Part shown: positions 23,666 through 32,911 of the stretch, piece by piece
Numbering within the stretch: position 1 is the first letter of the stretch
Layout of the letters: every line of letters starts with the position of its first letter
Origin: Primulina eburnea
Lineage: Eukaryota > Streptophyta > Magnoliopsida > Lamiales > Gesneriaceae
Direction: 5' to 3'
NCBI RefSeq assembly: GCF_022965805.1
Contig: NW_027330879.1
Location: 1-64,000, forward strand
Length of the DNA: 64,000 nucleotides
Notes under the pieces: model-generated
The model's input: only the letters and a program-made list of their open reading frames with translations
Told to the model about the DNA's origin: nothing
Database searches by the model: none
Program-made: the position numbers and the translations under genes

Positions 23666-23677
23666 GCTCTGATACCA
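23666..23677 (-). other. Primer binding site of the young copia element
   Basis: GCTCTGATACCA, complementary to initiator Met-tRNA, abuts the 5' LTR with no gap. Confidence 0.9.
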
Positions 23678-23906
23678 AATTAGAAAAACAAAAGAAGGAA
23701 GAAAGAGATGCCCAACATGAATTTCATTTCTGTTGTTCTGCGCATTTACCATATGGCAGGAATAAATACAATTAGTTGTAACAGAATGATTCCTCTAGAT
23801 TATTCTAAACCAATGGGCTTGCCATACATCCTATGGACTTAAGACAATGAGCTTAAGACAATGGGCTCTTATCAATTTGTTTCTTGGGCTTCAGGAGTTG
23901 CTTTAA
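23678..23906 (-). repeat. 5' LTR of the young copia element (229 bp)
   Basis: Starts directly against the primer site at 23666-23677 and ends at TTTAA before the CTCTC duplication. Confidence 0.92.
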
Positions 23907-24727
23907 CTCTCTCCTCTCATCTATTTCTATCACTATCTCAAATTTTCGAAGTGTATCTCTATATATATTTTCATCTTTTCTTTTTCAATTTTTTTTCATT
24001 TTTTGTCTGAATTTTCATTGAATAATTTTTTATTTTAATATCACGGAAAATTTTGAATTCTAAAATTGATTTCGTGATTTTTAATTTATGATTTATAAAA
24101 ATTAATGTAATATTCAATAATAATAAAAGATGATCCAAAAAATGTTACTTAATTCTTAATAATTAAATAGTCTCGTAACAACCATGATTTTTTAAATTCA
24201 TTTTATTATTTTCAATTAATATGTAAAGTATGATATTTTTATACAAAATTATATTCACACAATACTAAATAATATTATTTTTACATGTATATTATCAATT
24301 TAAAAACAAGGTTACATGTTAATCAATTGATGTATTTTAAAAAATTTACAAACATACATACAAACTCGCATATATACACATGTAAAGATTAAATGATTTA
24401 ACTTTTAAATAAGTAAATATTGAAAATAATTTCAAAGTGAATATGTTATATATGTCAATTAATTATTGGTTCAAAGAAATTAATAAAAAAATAATATGTT
24501 ATAATTAAGTATAAAATTTATAAAATTCTATAAAAAAAAGATCACAAAAATCTATAAAAATCTTGCAAAAAAATCTACATAAATCCACATAAATCTGTTT
24601 ATAAATATGTGAGATTCCATAAAAGTCAATAAAAATCTATCAGATCCATAAAAATCTATCATTTGAAAAAGTCATCAAGACTCTGAATTGAATACACCCC
24701 ACTTAGTGAGCAAATAAATTGCACCCA
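23907..24727. other. Right part of the PIF-like element and RCC1 3' flank
   Basis: Highly AT-rich. 23907-24702 is the remainder of the PIF-like element. 24703-24727 is the 3' flank directly after the RCC1 stop. No other feature is seen. Confidence 0.6.
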
Positions 24728-27378
24728 TTATTCAGCAACCAGAACAAGATTATGATCAAAACCTGCCACAGCTCCCAACACCTGAAAACCTTTCAAACTT
24801 TCAACCAACATAGGTTCAAATTCATCGGCAGAGCTCCCCAGTCCGAGTCTACCATTTCTGCCACATCCCCAACTCCAGAGCTCTTGCTTGGTTGTGCTTG
24901 CTATAGAATGCACCCGTCCTCCAGAAACCAAAATTGGCTTCTCATCAACCAAAGTCTCAACCACCATCGGTACATTCTCTGACCCTTTCCTCCCAAGTTG
25001 ATAATTTTGGTTCCATCCCCATGTAACGACACTTGGTGCCTGTTTAGTGGCTTCTGATGATATATGTTCACAAACTGCCAATGAATGCCCAACTCCTGAT
25101 GCTATACTGATAGGCCTGAGCTGAATGTCGACAGGATGTAATCCTAAATCACTTTTTTCTCTACCCAACTGACCATACACATTGCTTCCCCCGCTTAAAA
25201 GAGTACCATTACCTAAAACATTCACATATATTTTAGAGAACTGGAGTCAAATTTGCTTTATAGTCGTCATATTCACTGAGAATAGAGTTTCTGCCACCAT
25301 ATTAAAAACCATATATGAGTACGACAGTGCAACTCAAATTCTTTTTAAAAGATGTCTCAGTGAAAAGTACAATATACAGATCATTGAGACATATAGACGG
25401 CCACACATAACAATAATGATAATTGTTGCTCCCAACAGAAAGGGCATCAGAAGCCTTTCCGAAGTGAGTGTCAGTGATTACTTGCTGATGTACACAATCA
25501 GTGAATAATAAAATAATAAATAGCTCCTTTTCATGCAGTCGATCCATGTTTTTTCATAGTGATTTCAGGCATATGTAGTAGTTCATAACTAGGACTTACT
25601 GCAAAGTACTAAAGAATGATCAAGTCCACATGCTACATCAGCAACATCTACATTCTGCAAATCTTCAACCAAAGTAGGTTCCCATATGATTGGCATATCA
25701 TCTTCCTTCTCTATTGCTTCTAAGACCAATTTCTCAGCAGCTTCAAACATCGATTTGGAATCTTTGTTTGTTGATTTTATTTTATCAGCAATCAAATCTA
25801 GAGGAGAGGCCTCTAAAATTTTTCCAATGTTCCCCAATCTACCATCCGCATAATAACCCCAGCCATATAGTTTTCCATCTTTTGTTAGTGCAAGGGCATG
25901 GCCCCAACCTAGTGAAACCTGACAATTCATATATATATGAGAGGCATCACTTACCAGTATCCATATAGCAGTCAACCACATCAAATAAAAACAACAATCC
26001 TATCAAAATAACATAAAATAAGTGCATTTGGATATGAAAACAAGTGTCTGGATGGGATTTGTTTGTTTGTTTCTGTTTTTTCTCTCCAAAAAAATCTTTA
26101 TAAAACTAGATGCCAAAACCCAGATATATTGTTTCTGGCCTTCTGGTTCTAGTTTAAAAATGCAAAAAAACTATTTCAGTACACCATCTAAATGCATAGC
26201 AGCATTTGGTTTTTCCAAAAACCACTTAGAAAGTCCGTTTAACAAAGCACATTTATAAGCCAAGTGGTTTTGCATCCAAACTGGTCTAATATGTGTAATC
26301 ATCTGTTTTTGCTCCCCCCACCCCAAACAACTATGTTTTCTTGAACATAAAGCAAAACAAATGTTCCTCTCCCCGAGTTTTTTATTCATTCAAACTGAAA
26401 AGTGGCTTCCAAGATGCTGTCTTGTATGCATGTTTAACTTGGGTAGCTGCAAAACATCAAATATCTTTCAATCCTAAACCTTTTCTCCCTTAACATGATA
26501 TTGAGACCACCTTAACTATCTCCTGACCCAAAAGTGCTTCAACTCTTGTCGGCAAAACACCCTCAGTGATATCTTTTCCGAGACCTAGCTGCCCACGCTT
26601 GGACTTTCCCCATACCCACAAAGAGCCATCATTTCCAATTGCAGAAGATACGACACCAGATGCAAATGCAGCTCGAACCCTCACTTCATTTAGTCCTTCC
26701 ACTCTCCGTGGTTCGTTCCAACTCTCTCTGAAAAAACAAATTCGATATGTACATCATCAAAAACGACGACGAAAAAATAATTTTGAATGAATTTTTTCTT
26801 CGGTCCTGTCATACAGATGGATTGGATTTTATAATGAATTTCGAATGAAAAAGTTTGAAAATCAATTGATTTCAAAAGACATCATCTCAAAAGGATTGAT
26901 ATGCCCAAACAAGGCCTAAAGATTCTTTTATTTCAAAGATTAATTCTAAACTCTAGACGTATTTTAAAAGCCTAACTTTAACTTACATAGTGAATCTTTG
27001 TACATGATACAGCAAAATCAAACAAATGCAAAAATTAAAATGAGAATCTGAAGTGGGAGCACACCTAGAAGAAATCGAGCCGCGGCCAAGCTGAGCTTCG
27101 GAATTGCGGCCCCATGCCCAGAGATGACCGAGAGAAGTGACGGCGAGGGAGTGGTAGTGACCGGCGGCGATGCTGGAGACATCGGGCGGGAGGCCAGAGA
27201 CTGGAGTGGGCTCGTACGCGTCGAAGCCCAGGCCCATTTGGGAAGCGGGCAAGCCCAGAGCACCTTGGGATCCGTCCCCGAAGCTCATCACCGTCGTCTT
27301 GGCGGACATCCATCGCCGGGTCAACCCGGTCAGGAGGTCCGATTGAGGCCGACTCTGGATCTGGAGGAATCGTAGCAT
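24728..27378 (-). CDS. RCC1-repeat (regulator of chromosome condensation/UVR8-like) protein
   Basis: Four exons join in frame with GT-AG introns: 27378-27065, 26727-26511, 25918-25600, 25212-24728 (1335 nt, 444 aa). RCC1 blades recur through the whole protein: VMSFGDGSQGALGLP, GHYHSLAVTSLGHLWAWGRNSEAQLGRG, SLWVWGKSKRGQLGLG, GWGHALALTKDGKLYGWGYYADGRLG, ACGLDHSLVLCS, GHSLAV, VVTWGWNQNYQLGRKG, ELWSWGCGRNGRLGLGSS and AGFDHNLVLVAE, consistent with a seven-bladed propeller. Residues 1-25 are basic with hydroxyl and hydrophobic residues and no acids before the first repeat, so an organellar presequence is possible. Plant relatives include UVR8-like and RUG proteins (some mitochondrial); which one this matches cannot be settled by eye. 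UVR8 itself depends on a Trp cluster and a C-terminal tail, and no UVR8-type tail is present. The 3' region holds a transposon beginning 25 bases after the stop. Confidence 0.9.
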
Positions 27379-27694
27379 ATAGTTGAGTTTCCCAATTCCC
27401 GAGTTAGTATATATATTATTATATATACTCTAATAATTTTATTTAAAATTAAATTAAATTTAGTTTAATAAAAGATCATTTTTGCATGATATGATAACTT
27501 ACAAGTATCAATATTGCTGAAACATTGAATAATAAAATAAAATTTAGTTACCATTAAGATATTTTTTGTCTTTGTATTGAGAACCAACACTCATGTCGTC
27601 ATATTTTTTTTTACAGATTTTAAAACTTAAACATTTAATAATAAAATAAAATAACTATGATAGTATAAACTGTATCAGCCAGATTCACGATAAA
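27379..27694. other. RCC1 upstream region
   Basis: AT-rich sequence directly upstream of the RCC1 start codon. It contains TATATATTATTATATATA at about 27409-27426, a possible promoter element, and no other recognisable feature. Confidence 0.4.
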
Positions 27695-28180
27695 ATATGA
27701 GTTTATAGTTCTCGACAAATGTGCTGGATATGCTGAATGGCTGCGTCAATTCTTAGAAGATGTTTTAGGATGGGCAAAACATGTGTCGACTATATGTATA
27801 TATTGTGATAGTCAATGTGAGATTTGAAGAACACAAAACAATGGTAAGTCTAGGCATATACATCGTAGACACAATATCATTAAATAACTATTCTCACTGG
27901 AGTTATCTCTCTTGACTAGATAAAGTCAAAGGATAATGTAGCGGATCCGCTAACCAAATGATTGAACAGAAAGTTAGTTGCGAAGTCGTCAAAAAGAATG
28001 TGGCTTAAGCCTATAGAATAAACTGATGCAAATAAAAACTCAACATACGCTAACTAGAGATCCCAAGAACTATGTTCAATGAGACAACTTAATCGCACTA
28101 ATTTTGAGAAACACTGTGGGGGTTATCTCTAGTCCATTCATATTACAGTGAATGTTCAGTATAAGCTTATGAATTTTTAA
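27695..28180 (+). mobile_element. 3' relic of a copia retrotransposon (RNase H end and 3' tail)
   Basis: Plus-strand frames encode the conserved end of a copia polyprotein in pieces: AEWLRQFLEDVLGWAKHVS..ICIYCDSQ, then GKSRHIHRRHNII, then KSKDNVADPLTK broken by frameshifts. The tail to about 28180 resembles the 3' LTR region that follows such domains. The rest of the element is absent. Confidence 0.7.
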
Positions 28181-28397
28181 AGGTTATTCGAGATGCGATC
28201 GGGAAACGGAGACCGAAGGCTGAAAAGGGGAAAATATTTTTATTAAATAATTGTTTTTAATTATTTAAAATAAGGTTGATGCTTTATAATATTTTTAAGA
28301 ATAAGGAGTTTTGAGGTGATTTAATATGTCGAGTCGTAATTTTTAACGGTATTCGATTTTTGACGGTGAGGGTCGTGGTTAAGGGGCTGGAAGGGTC
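28181..28397 (+). repeat. Left part of a gypsy-type LTR, split by the Athila insertion
   Basis: GATCGGGAAACGGAGACCGAAGG and the following AATATTTTTATTAAATA resemble 51010-51070 in the LTR at 50845. It continues at 39663 after the Athila element; GGGTC is duplicated at the break (28393-28397 and 39658-39662). Its own 5' end is missing or merged with the preceding relic. Confidence 0.6.
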
Positions 28398-29785
28398 TGA
28401 TCGAGCAAAACTTGCACAGTGAATAGTCCCAAAATTTATTTTATAAATGAAAGCTCGATTTAAATATTGCAAGTGCACGATAGTCAAGTTATAATAAACG
28501 TAAGTGAATACGAGTATCGTTCCACAAAGACTGCGTTACACTTTTCAAGTAAAATTTCTTTAGCAACGATAAAATGAGTTGATGATTAAACTAATGTAAA
28601 TTAAACAACTAAAATAATTAAAATGCAAAGAAAACGTATTCAAGAAAGCAATGATTAATTTGGATTAAATCAATTGAGAAATGAATTTGTTGGGAATTAG
28701 CAGTTCACCTACCACTCGTGTTTAAATAATTACACTCGACTTTTACTCGTGCATTTGACGGAATTCCCTAGACTAATTAATATACTCTGTCGAGCTATAT
28801 TAATACTAATCATAAACATGCAGTACTCAAGTGTCCTCAATTATTTAACAGTTCAAGATTGCATTACATTCTATGGAATCCACTAGCTTTCATCCGGGTG
28901 AACTATCACTATCGACACGTACCCAATTCCGTATATCTACTAAAATTGTAAATCTGTGGTTTATACTATTTGATCCTATTGTTAATTGTTCTATCGAAAT
29001 CATCAACAACATGAAATAATCAAAGGAAGTTAGCTAGGCTTCGATTGAAACAAGAAAGAACACTAGCATAAACAAATCACTAATAAAAACGTCGAGAAAT
29101 AATGTTAAACACCGAGTACGGGGTAGGATCCCCTCAAATCCCAACAAATCTAGAGTTTAGCTACTGAAATTCATGATAAAAACCAACAATCAATGTAAGA
29201 AATAAAATACTGAATAATGAAAATACTAAAGATGACGATGGATGACGGCCACAACGCGTGGAAATCTCGAGGTCTTCGAAATCTCCTTTTTCTAGCCTCT
29301 CCTCCAAGAAAAGTGATGAAAAATATGATAAAGTCCCCCAAAAGAATCGCTGATCTGGTGTATTAGGTTTAGGTGTAGGATAGAGTCCATAAAAAGTTGG
29401 AAACAAATCTTCCTGAATCTCGCTTCTCGCTAGGACGGTATACTTTGACCCGCCTAGCGAGAGGTCCTCGCATAAACTTCCTCGAGCATGTCCCTGGTTT
29501 CGCTGGGGCGGTCACTTTTGACCGCCCTAGCGAGACACTTGCGCATAAAATCCTCGGCCAGACCAAAATGCTCGCTGGTGACCGCCCTAGCGAATCCTCT
29601 TCGATATTTTGACAAATTTTCTCCCACTTTTTGGTTCAATTCCTACAAAATAACCACAAAATACACGAGATCAATCACATGCTAAATAATGCTAAAAAAA
29701 TGCAAATTAAACTAAAACAAACTAATATGATGCATGAATGCGACTCAAAATCAACACTAAAAACACGTAAAAACGAGTCCTATCA
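28398..29785 (-). repeat. 3' LTR of the Athila-like element (1388 bp)
   Basis: Aligns end to end with 38321-39657. It has one extra palindromic module near 29530-29595 that the other LTR lacks. Confidence 0.92.
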
Positions 29786-31276
29786 ACCCCCTCATACTAA
29801 CCTTTTGCTCGCCCTCGAGCAAAATAGGTTAAAGCATGAGATTCTAAACAAACACAACAAACACAAAATACTCAAACAAGAAATAACCAACACAAGTAAA
29901 TGTCAATGGTGAGTTAACAACTTTTATGCTCATGCCTCAGTGAACTTTCCCACATACAAATCATAATCAAGTCAAATCACAAACGAATACTCATTCTCAT
30001 CTACACATAAATCTTGACACTAATTTGAATGTGTGTGTGTGTGTCATGATGGGTCTAGTCATTCGTACTTCAAATAGATCAATCATCAAATCATGCGAGT
30101 CACTACTTCAATACAAGTCTCACTAGCATGCACCCCGTGTCCATTTATCACTAACCATAAATTGAACTTTATTCAATTCTTAAGTGCAGATAAGGGTGTC
30201 GAAAAGAAGGAAAATAAGCTCAAGTGGCTAAAAGTTGGGAGTACACCGATCATTTTCATTGTGCAATCGTCAAGACTTTTCGTCTGACTTTCCTCGTCTC
30301 CTTACATCTCCAACTTTTAGCCTAGGAATAGAATTTCATTCCTTTTATTTCGGCTCCCCCTCACCTTACATCTCCCTTTTTTTTTTTAAGATGCACAATT
30401 TTCACACATGTACTCCCTAGGCTAAGAATATATAACTTTGGATTACAGCTGGTTAGGGGTATGATATTTTAATTCAGAGCATTGAAAAGGGGGTATATGT
30501 AAAGTTCAAGGCAAATCAAATGTTCTCATTCAAGGTCCCAATTAGTGACTTATTTTCGCGGGTTTACATGTTAAATCCACTCATAAATGTTGCCTTTCAA
30601 GTTAACCACACAAAACCTTCAAATTTCACCATTATTCCTACAAAATTCTAGTCCCCACACATGTGCTCAAAAAGTTCAAACTTTGTACCAAAATTCATGC
30701 TTTAACAATCAAGAGTACCATTCATGAAGTGACCCAATCAATACTTTTGTATACTATCAATTCAACATCATCATTGGCTCATAAACTTTGTCTTCTCACC
30801 ATAAACGACACCAAACATGCAATACTATAACGGACTAAAAACAACCAACTCAAAACAAGCAATACTAACAACACCAAATAAACTCCCATAACTGAAACTT
30901 GACACCACCAAAGTAATATGAACTCCACCAAACAAAAGAAATGCAACGAACTTAAAACCAATTAACTAAGCAAACATAACAATCTACCCCCCTCATACTA
31001 GAGTTGTGCAATGCCCTCATTGCACAAAACGAAACAAACACTAAAAACATAAAAACTCATGAATGTAAATGCAAAGACAGAATATGCAAAATAAAAAGAA
31101 AGGGGAAACAGTAAACTCCCCTGATCAGAAATCATCCTCCTCCTCATTCTCTGGCGGTGGAACTCCCTCTTCAGCTGCTGGGGGCATAGGATAATTGTAC
31201 TGAAAATGGAAGGTGGCGGGTATGCGGGTGTAGGTGGCCGTCCGGAAGTGTCGATGCCCAAATGAGTTGAGATCCC
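29786..31276 (-). other. Athila 3' non-coding region with two purine tracts
   Basis: No coding frame. TAGTATGAGGGGGT (minus strand) at 29786-29799 abuts the 3' LTR and is the plus-strand primer tract. A nearly identical TAGTATGAGGGGGGTA lies at 30985-31000. Just right of it is an 8-bp perfect hairpin, GTGCAATG/CATTGCAC (about 31006-31025). A (TG)n run lies at about 30031-30043. Confidence 0.75.
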
Positions 31277-32290
31277 CTACACCAAGTATTCGATGTTCTC
31301 AATGTGAGCCTGATTAACGGCCTGGTACTGAGTCTGATAATTGGCCCAAGCGCCCAATTCATCGACGCGATCTCGCATGGCACGGCGGCGTGGCTGCGGA
31401 GGTGGTGGTGCATGTCCTAAGGCCGGAGGTGGTTGAGCTGCTCTCCCATAATCGAAAAATATCTCCTCGGGCAGCTCAGCCTGTCTTTTCTCCCTCTTGG
31501 ATTTATAAAGAGCCTCATCAATGGCTCTCATCGGCGGTAACCACTCATCATCATCTGCGAATATCACCCCCGCTCGGGCACACAGCTCAGTCACTATCGT
31601 CGGGAAGTAAAAAGTCAAATTGCTGCTATTAATACACATGTTAAGCTGTCCGAAAATGAGCTTGCCCACATCAATCACCAGCCTAGTACAGATGGCATAA
31701 AGAACAACCGCCCGCTCACGCTGCACATCACTCGTATGACCGACCGGCATCAATCTCTTAGACAAGAATGCATACCACAATGCCTCCTCCACTTTCAAAA
31801 ATTTTTCAAGAAAGATCGTATAAGTCCCCGGTTGTTTCCACGTGGTGCCCGGATAACAAAGTGTGCGAATGATCAAATCATAATCCGGGTTAAGCACCCA
31901 CGCCTGAAACACCGAATCGTCCACCGACGGTAAACCCAACATTTCATTGATCGTCTTGGAATCATACGGGACTAGATGTCCCCTCACAAATGCCTTATAC
32001 TCATTCCCCTCCGGAGCATTGGCATAAAATTCACGCACAACCGGAACCACAGCTGCATTCGGTTGTGCTACAAAGATATTCCACCTACTTCTTTCTACTC
32101 GGGACTCCGAAAAATGATCGATAATAGACGAGCTAAATCCACACTCAGGGATTGGTTTCCTATGTAGTCTAGCATGTTCAAATCTCTCCCTAGCTTTTTC
32201 ATTCACAAACATAGATGGAGTGGACCGAGAAATAGAAGCACCATGAGTTACCTTAGATCTTTTGGGTGCCATGTCGAGACTGGAGTGCAC
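31277..32290 (-). CDS. Athila env-position ORF (plant transposon-protein domain), intact
   Basis: 337 codons, or 331 from the more likely start MAPKRSK at 32272. Central motifs such as VVREFYANAPEGNEYKAFVRGHLVPYDSKTINEMLGLP and LYAICTRLVIDVGKLIFGQL match a domain found after integrase in Athila-type elements (annotated in databases as a putative plant transposon protein domain). The C-terminus is Pro-rich then Arg-rich. I see no signal peptide or transmembrane segment, so a classical envelope role is not supported by sequence. It is separated from integrase by a 0.6-kb spacer with three palindromes, so it probably needs its own transcript or splicing. Confidence 0.8.
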   Translation of the reverse strand: MHSSLDMAPKRSKVTHGASISRSTPSMFVNEKARERFEHARLHRKPIPECGFSSSIIDHFSESRVERSRWNIFVAQPNAAVVPVVREFYANAPEGNEYKAFVRGHLVPYDSKTINEMLGLPSVDDSVFQAWVLNPDYDLIIRTLCYPGTTWKQPGTYTIFLEKFLKVEEALWYAFLSKRLMPVGHTSDVQRERAVVLYAICTRLVIDVGKLIFGQLNMCINSSNLTFYFPTIVTELCARAGVIFADDDEWLPPMRAIDEALYKSKREKRQAELPEEIFFDYGRAAQPPPALGHAPPPPQPRRRAMRDRVDELGAWANYQTQYQAVNQAHIENIEYLV

Positions 32291-32577
32291 AAAGTATCAA
32301 AACGCCGGAAAATTCTTGAGGGTCGCCGGAGATGCTCACCGGAATCTGTGGAAGATGACCGGAGTTGCTTGAAAGACCACCGGAGAAGAAAGTATTGTAG
32401 CCTAAATGCTTCCTGGTGGAGTGTATAGACCAAGATTGAGTCTTTGCCCTGAAAAATCACCAAATAATAAGTCTTGAGCACAAAAGATGGAAGGAGGCGC
32501 CGAAAATTGGAGGTGGAGGGGTAGGGTTCGAAGTGGAGAAGAAAAGAGAAGAGGAAGAATTTTTTTAATCTGCGCGA

Positions 32578-32764
32578 CTCGCTAGGGCGGTATATTTTGA
32601 CCGCCCTAGCGAGAGGTCCTCGACTTAAAACCTTTTAAAAAACCGTATCGCTCGCAGGGGCGGTCAATTATGACCGCCCTAGCGAGAAGTTTTCGGCGAC
32701 TATGTTATTGAACAATGCGAGTGCCCGCTGGGGCGGTCAGTTTTGACCGCCCTAGCGAGACATT
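32578..32764. repeat. Array of three GC-rich palindromes in the Athila spacer
   Basis: Three hairpin-forming units at about 32578-32613, 32648-32688 and 32727-32760. Each is CGCTRGGGCGGT..(A/T)TTTTGACCGCCCTAGCGAG with a stem of about 10-14 bp. The same motif occurs in both LTRs at 72-bp spacing (29427, 29499, 29571; 39357, 39432). Confidence 0.88.
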
Positions 32765-32911
32765 CTCGTCTAAAAAATGAATGCAATGCCATGCAACTAC
32801 CTAAATGCAAATGATGCGATTAATAAATAAAGAAAATATAATTAAGATCAATATAAGGAGTAGAAGTAGTTCTCAATTTATAGTCTAGAGCTCGACTTTT
32901 CACCCATGTCC

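Larger units (their letters stand above)
18759..23906 (-). mobile_element. Intact young copia retrotransposon with identical LTRs
   Basis: The element consists of a 229-bp LTR at each end, an initiator-Met primer site next to the right (5') LTR, a leader, one uninterrupted gag-pol frame, and a purine tract (TTGAGGGGGCAAG on the minus strand) next to the left LTR. CTCTC flanks it on both sides (18754-18758 and 23907-23911). The two LTRs look identical base for base, so insertion is recent. The LTR ends are unusual, TTAAAGC...CTAATT rather than TG...CA. It is inserted in a PIF-like element and is in the same orientation as the RCC1 gene just upstream of it. Confidence 0.93.
18357..24702. mobile_element. 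Non-coding PIF/Harbinger-like element, split by a copia insertion
   Basis: The left end TGGGATGTATTTAAT mirrors the right end ATTGAATACACCCCA, and TTA lies on both sides (18354-18356 and 24703-24705), as expected for PIF/Harbinger insertion. Both sub-terminal regions are full of similar AAAATCTATAAAA and AGATTTT-type motifs in opposite orientation. Without the copia insertion it would be about 1.2 kb, with no coding capacity. Its right end lies 25 bases beyond the RCC1 stop codon, so it sits in that gene's 3' region. Exact termini differ by one base between the sides. Confidence 0.6.

Noticed and set aside
31390..32428. Plus-strand frames opposite the env-position ORF
   Set aside because: Reverse-complement shadows; the minus-strand frame matches a known Athila domain.
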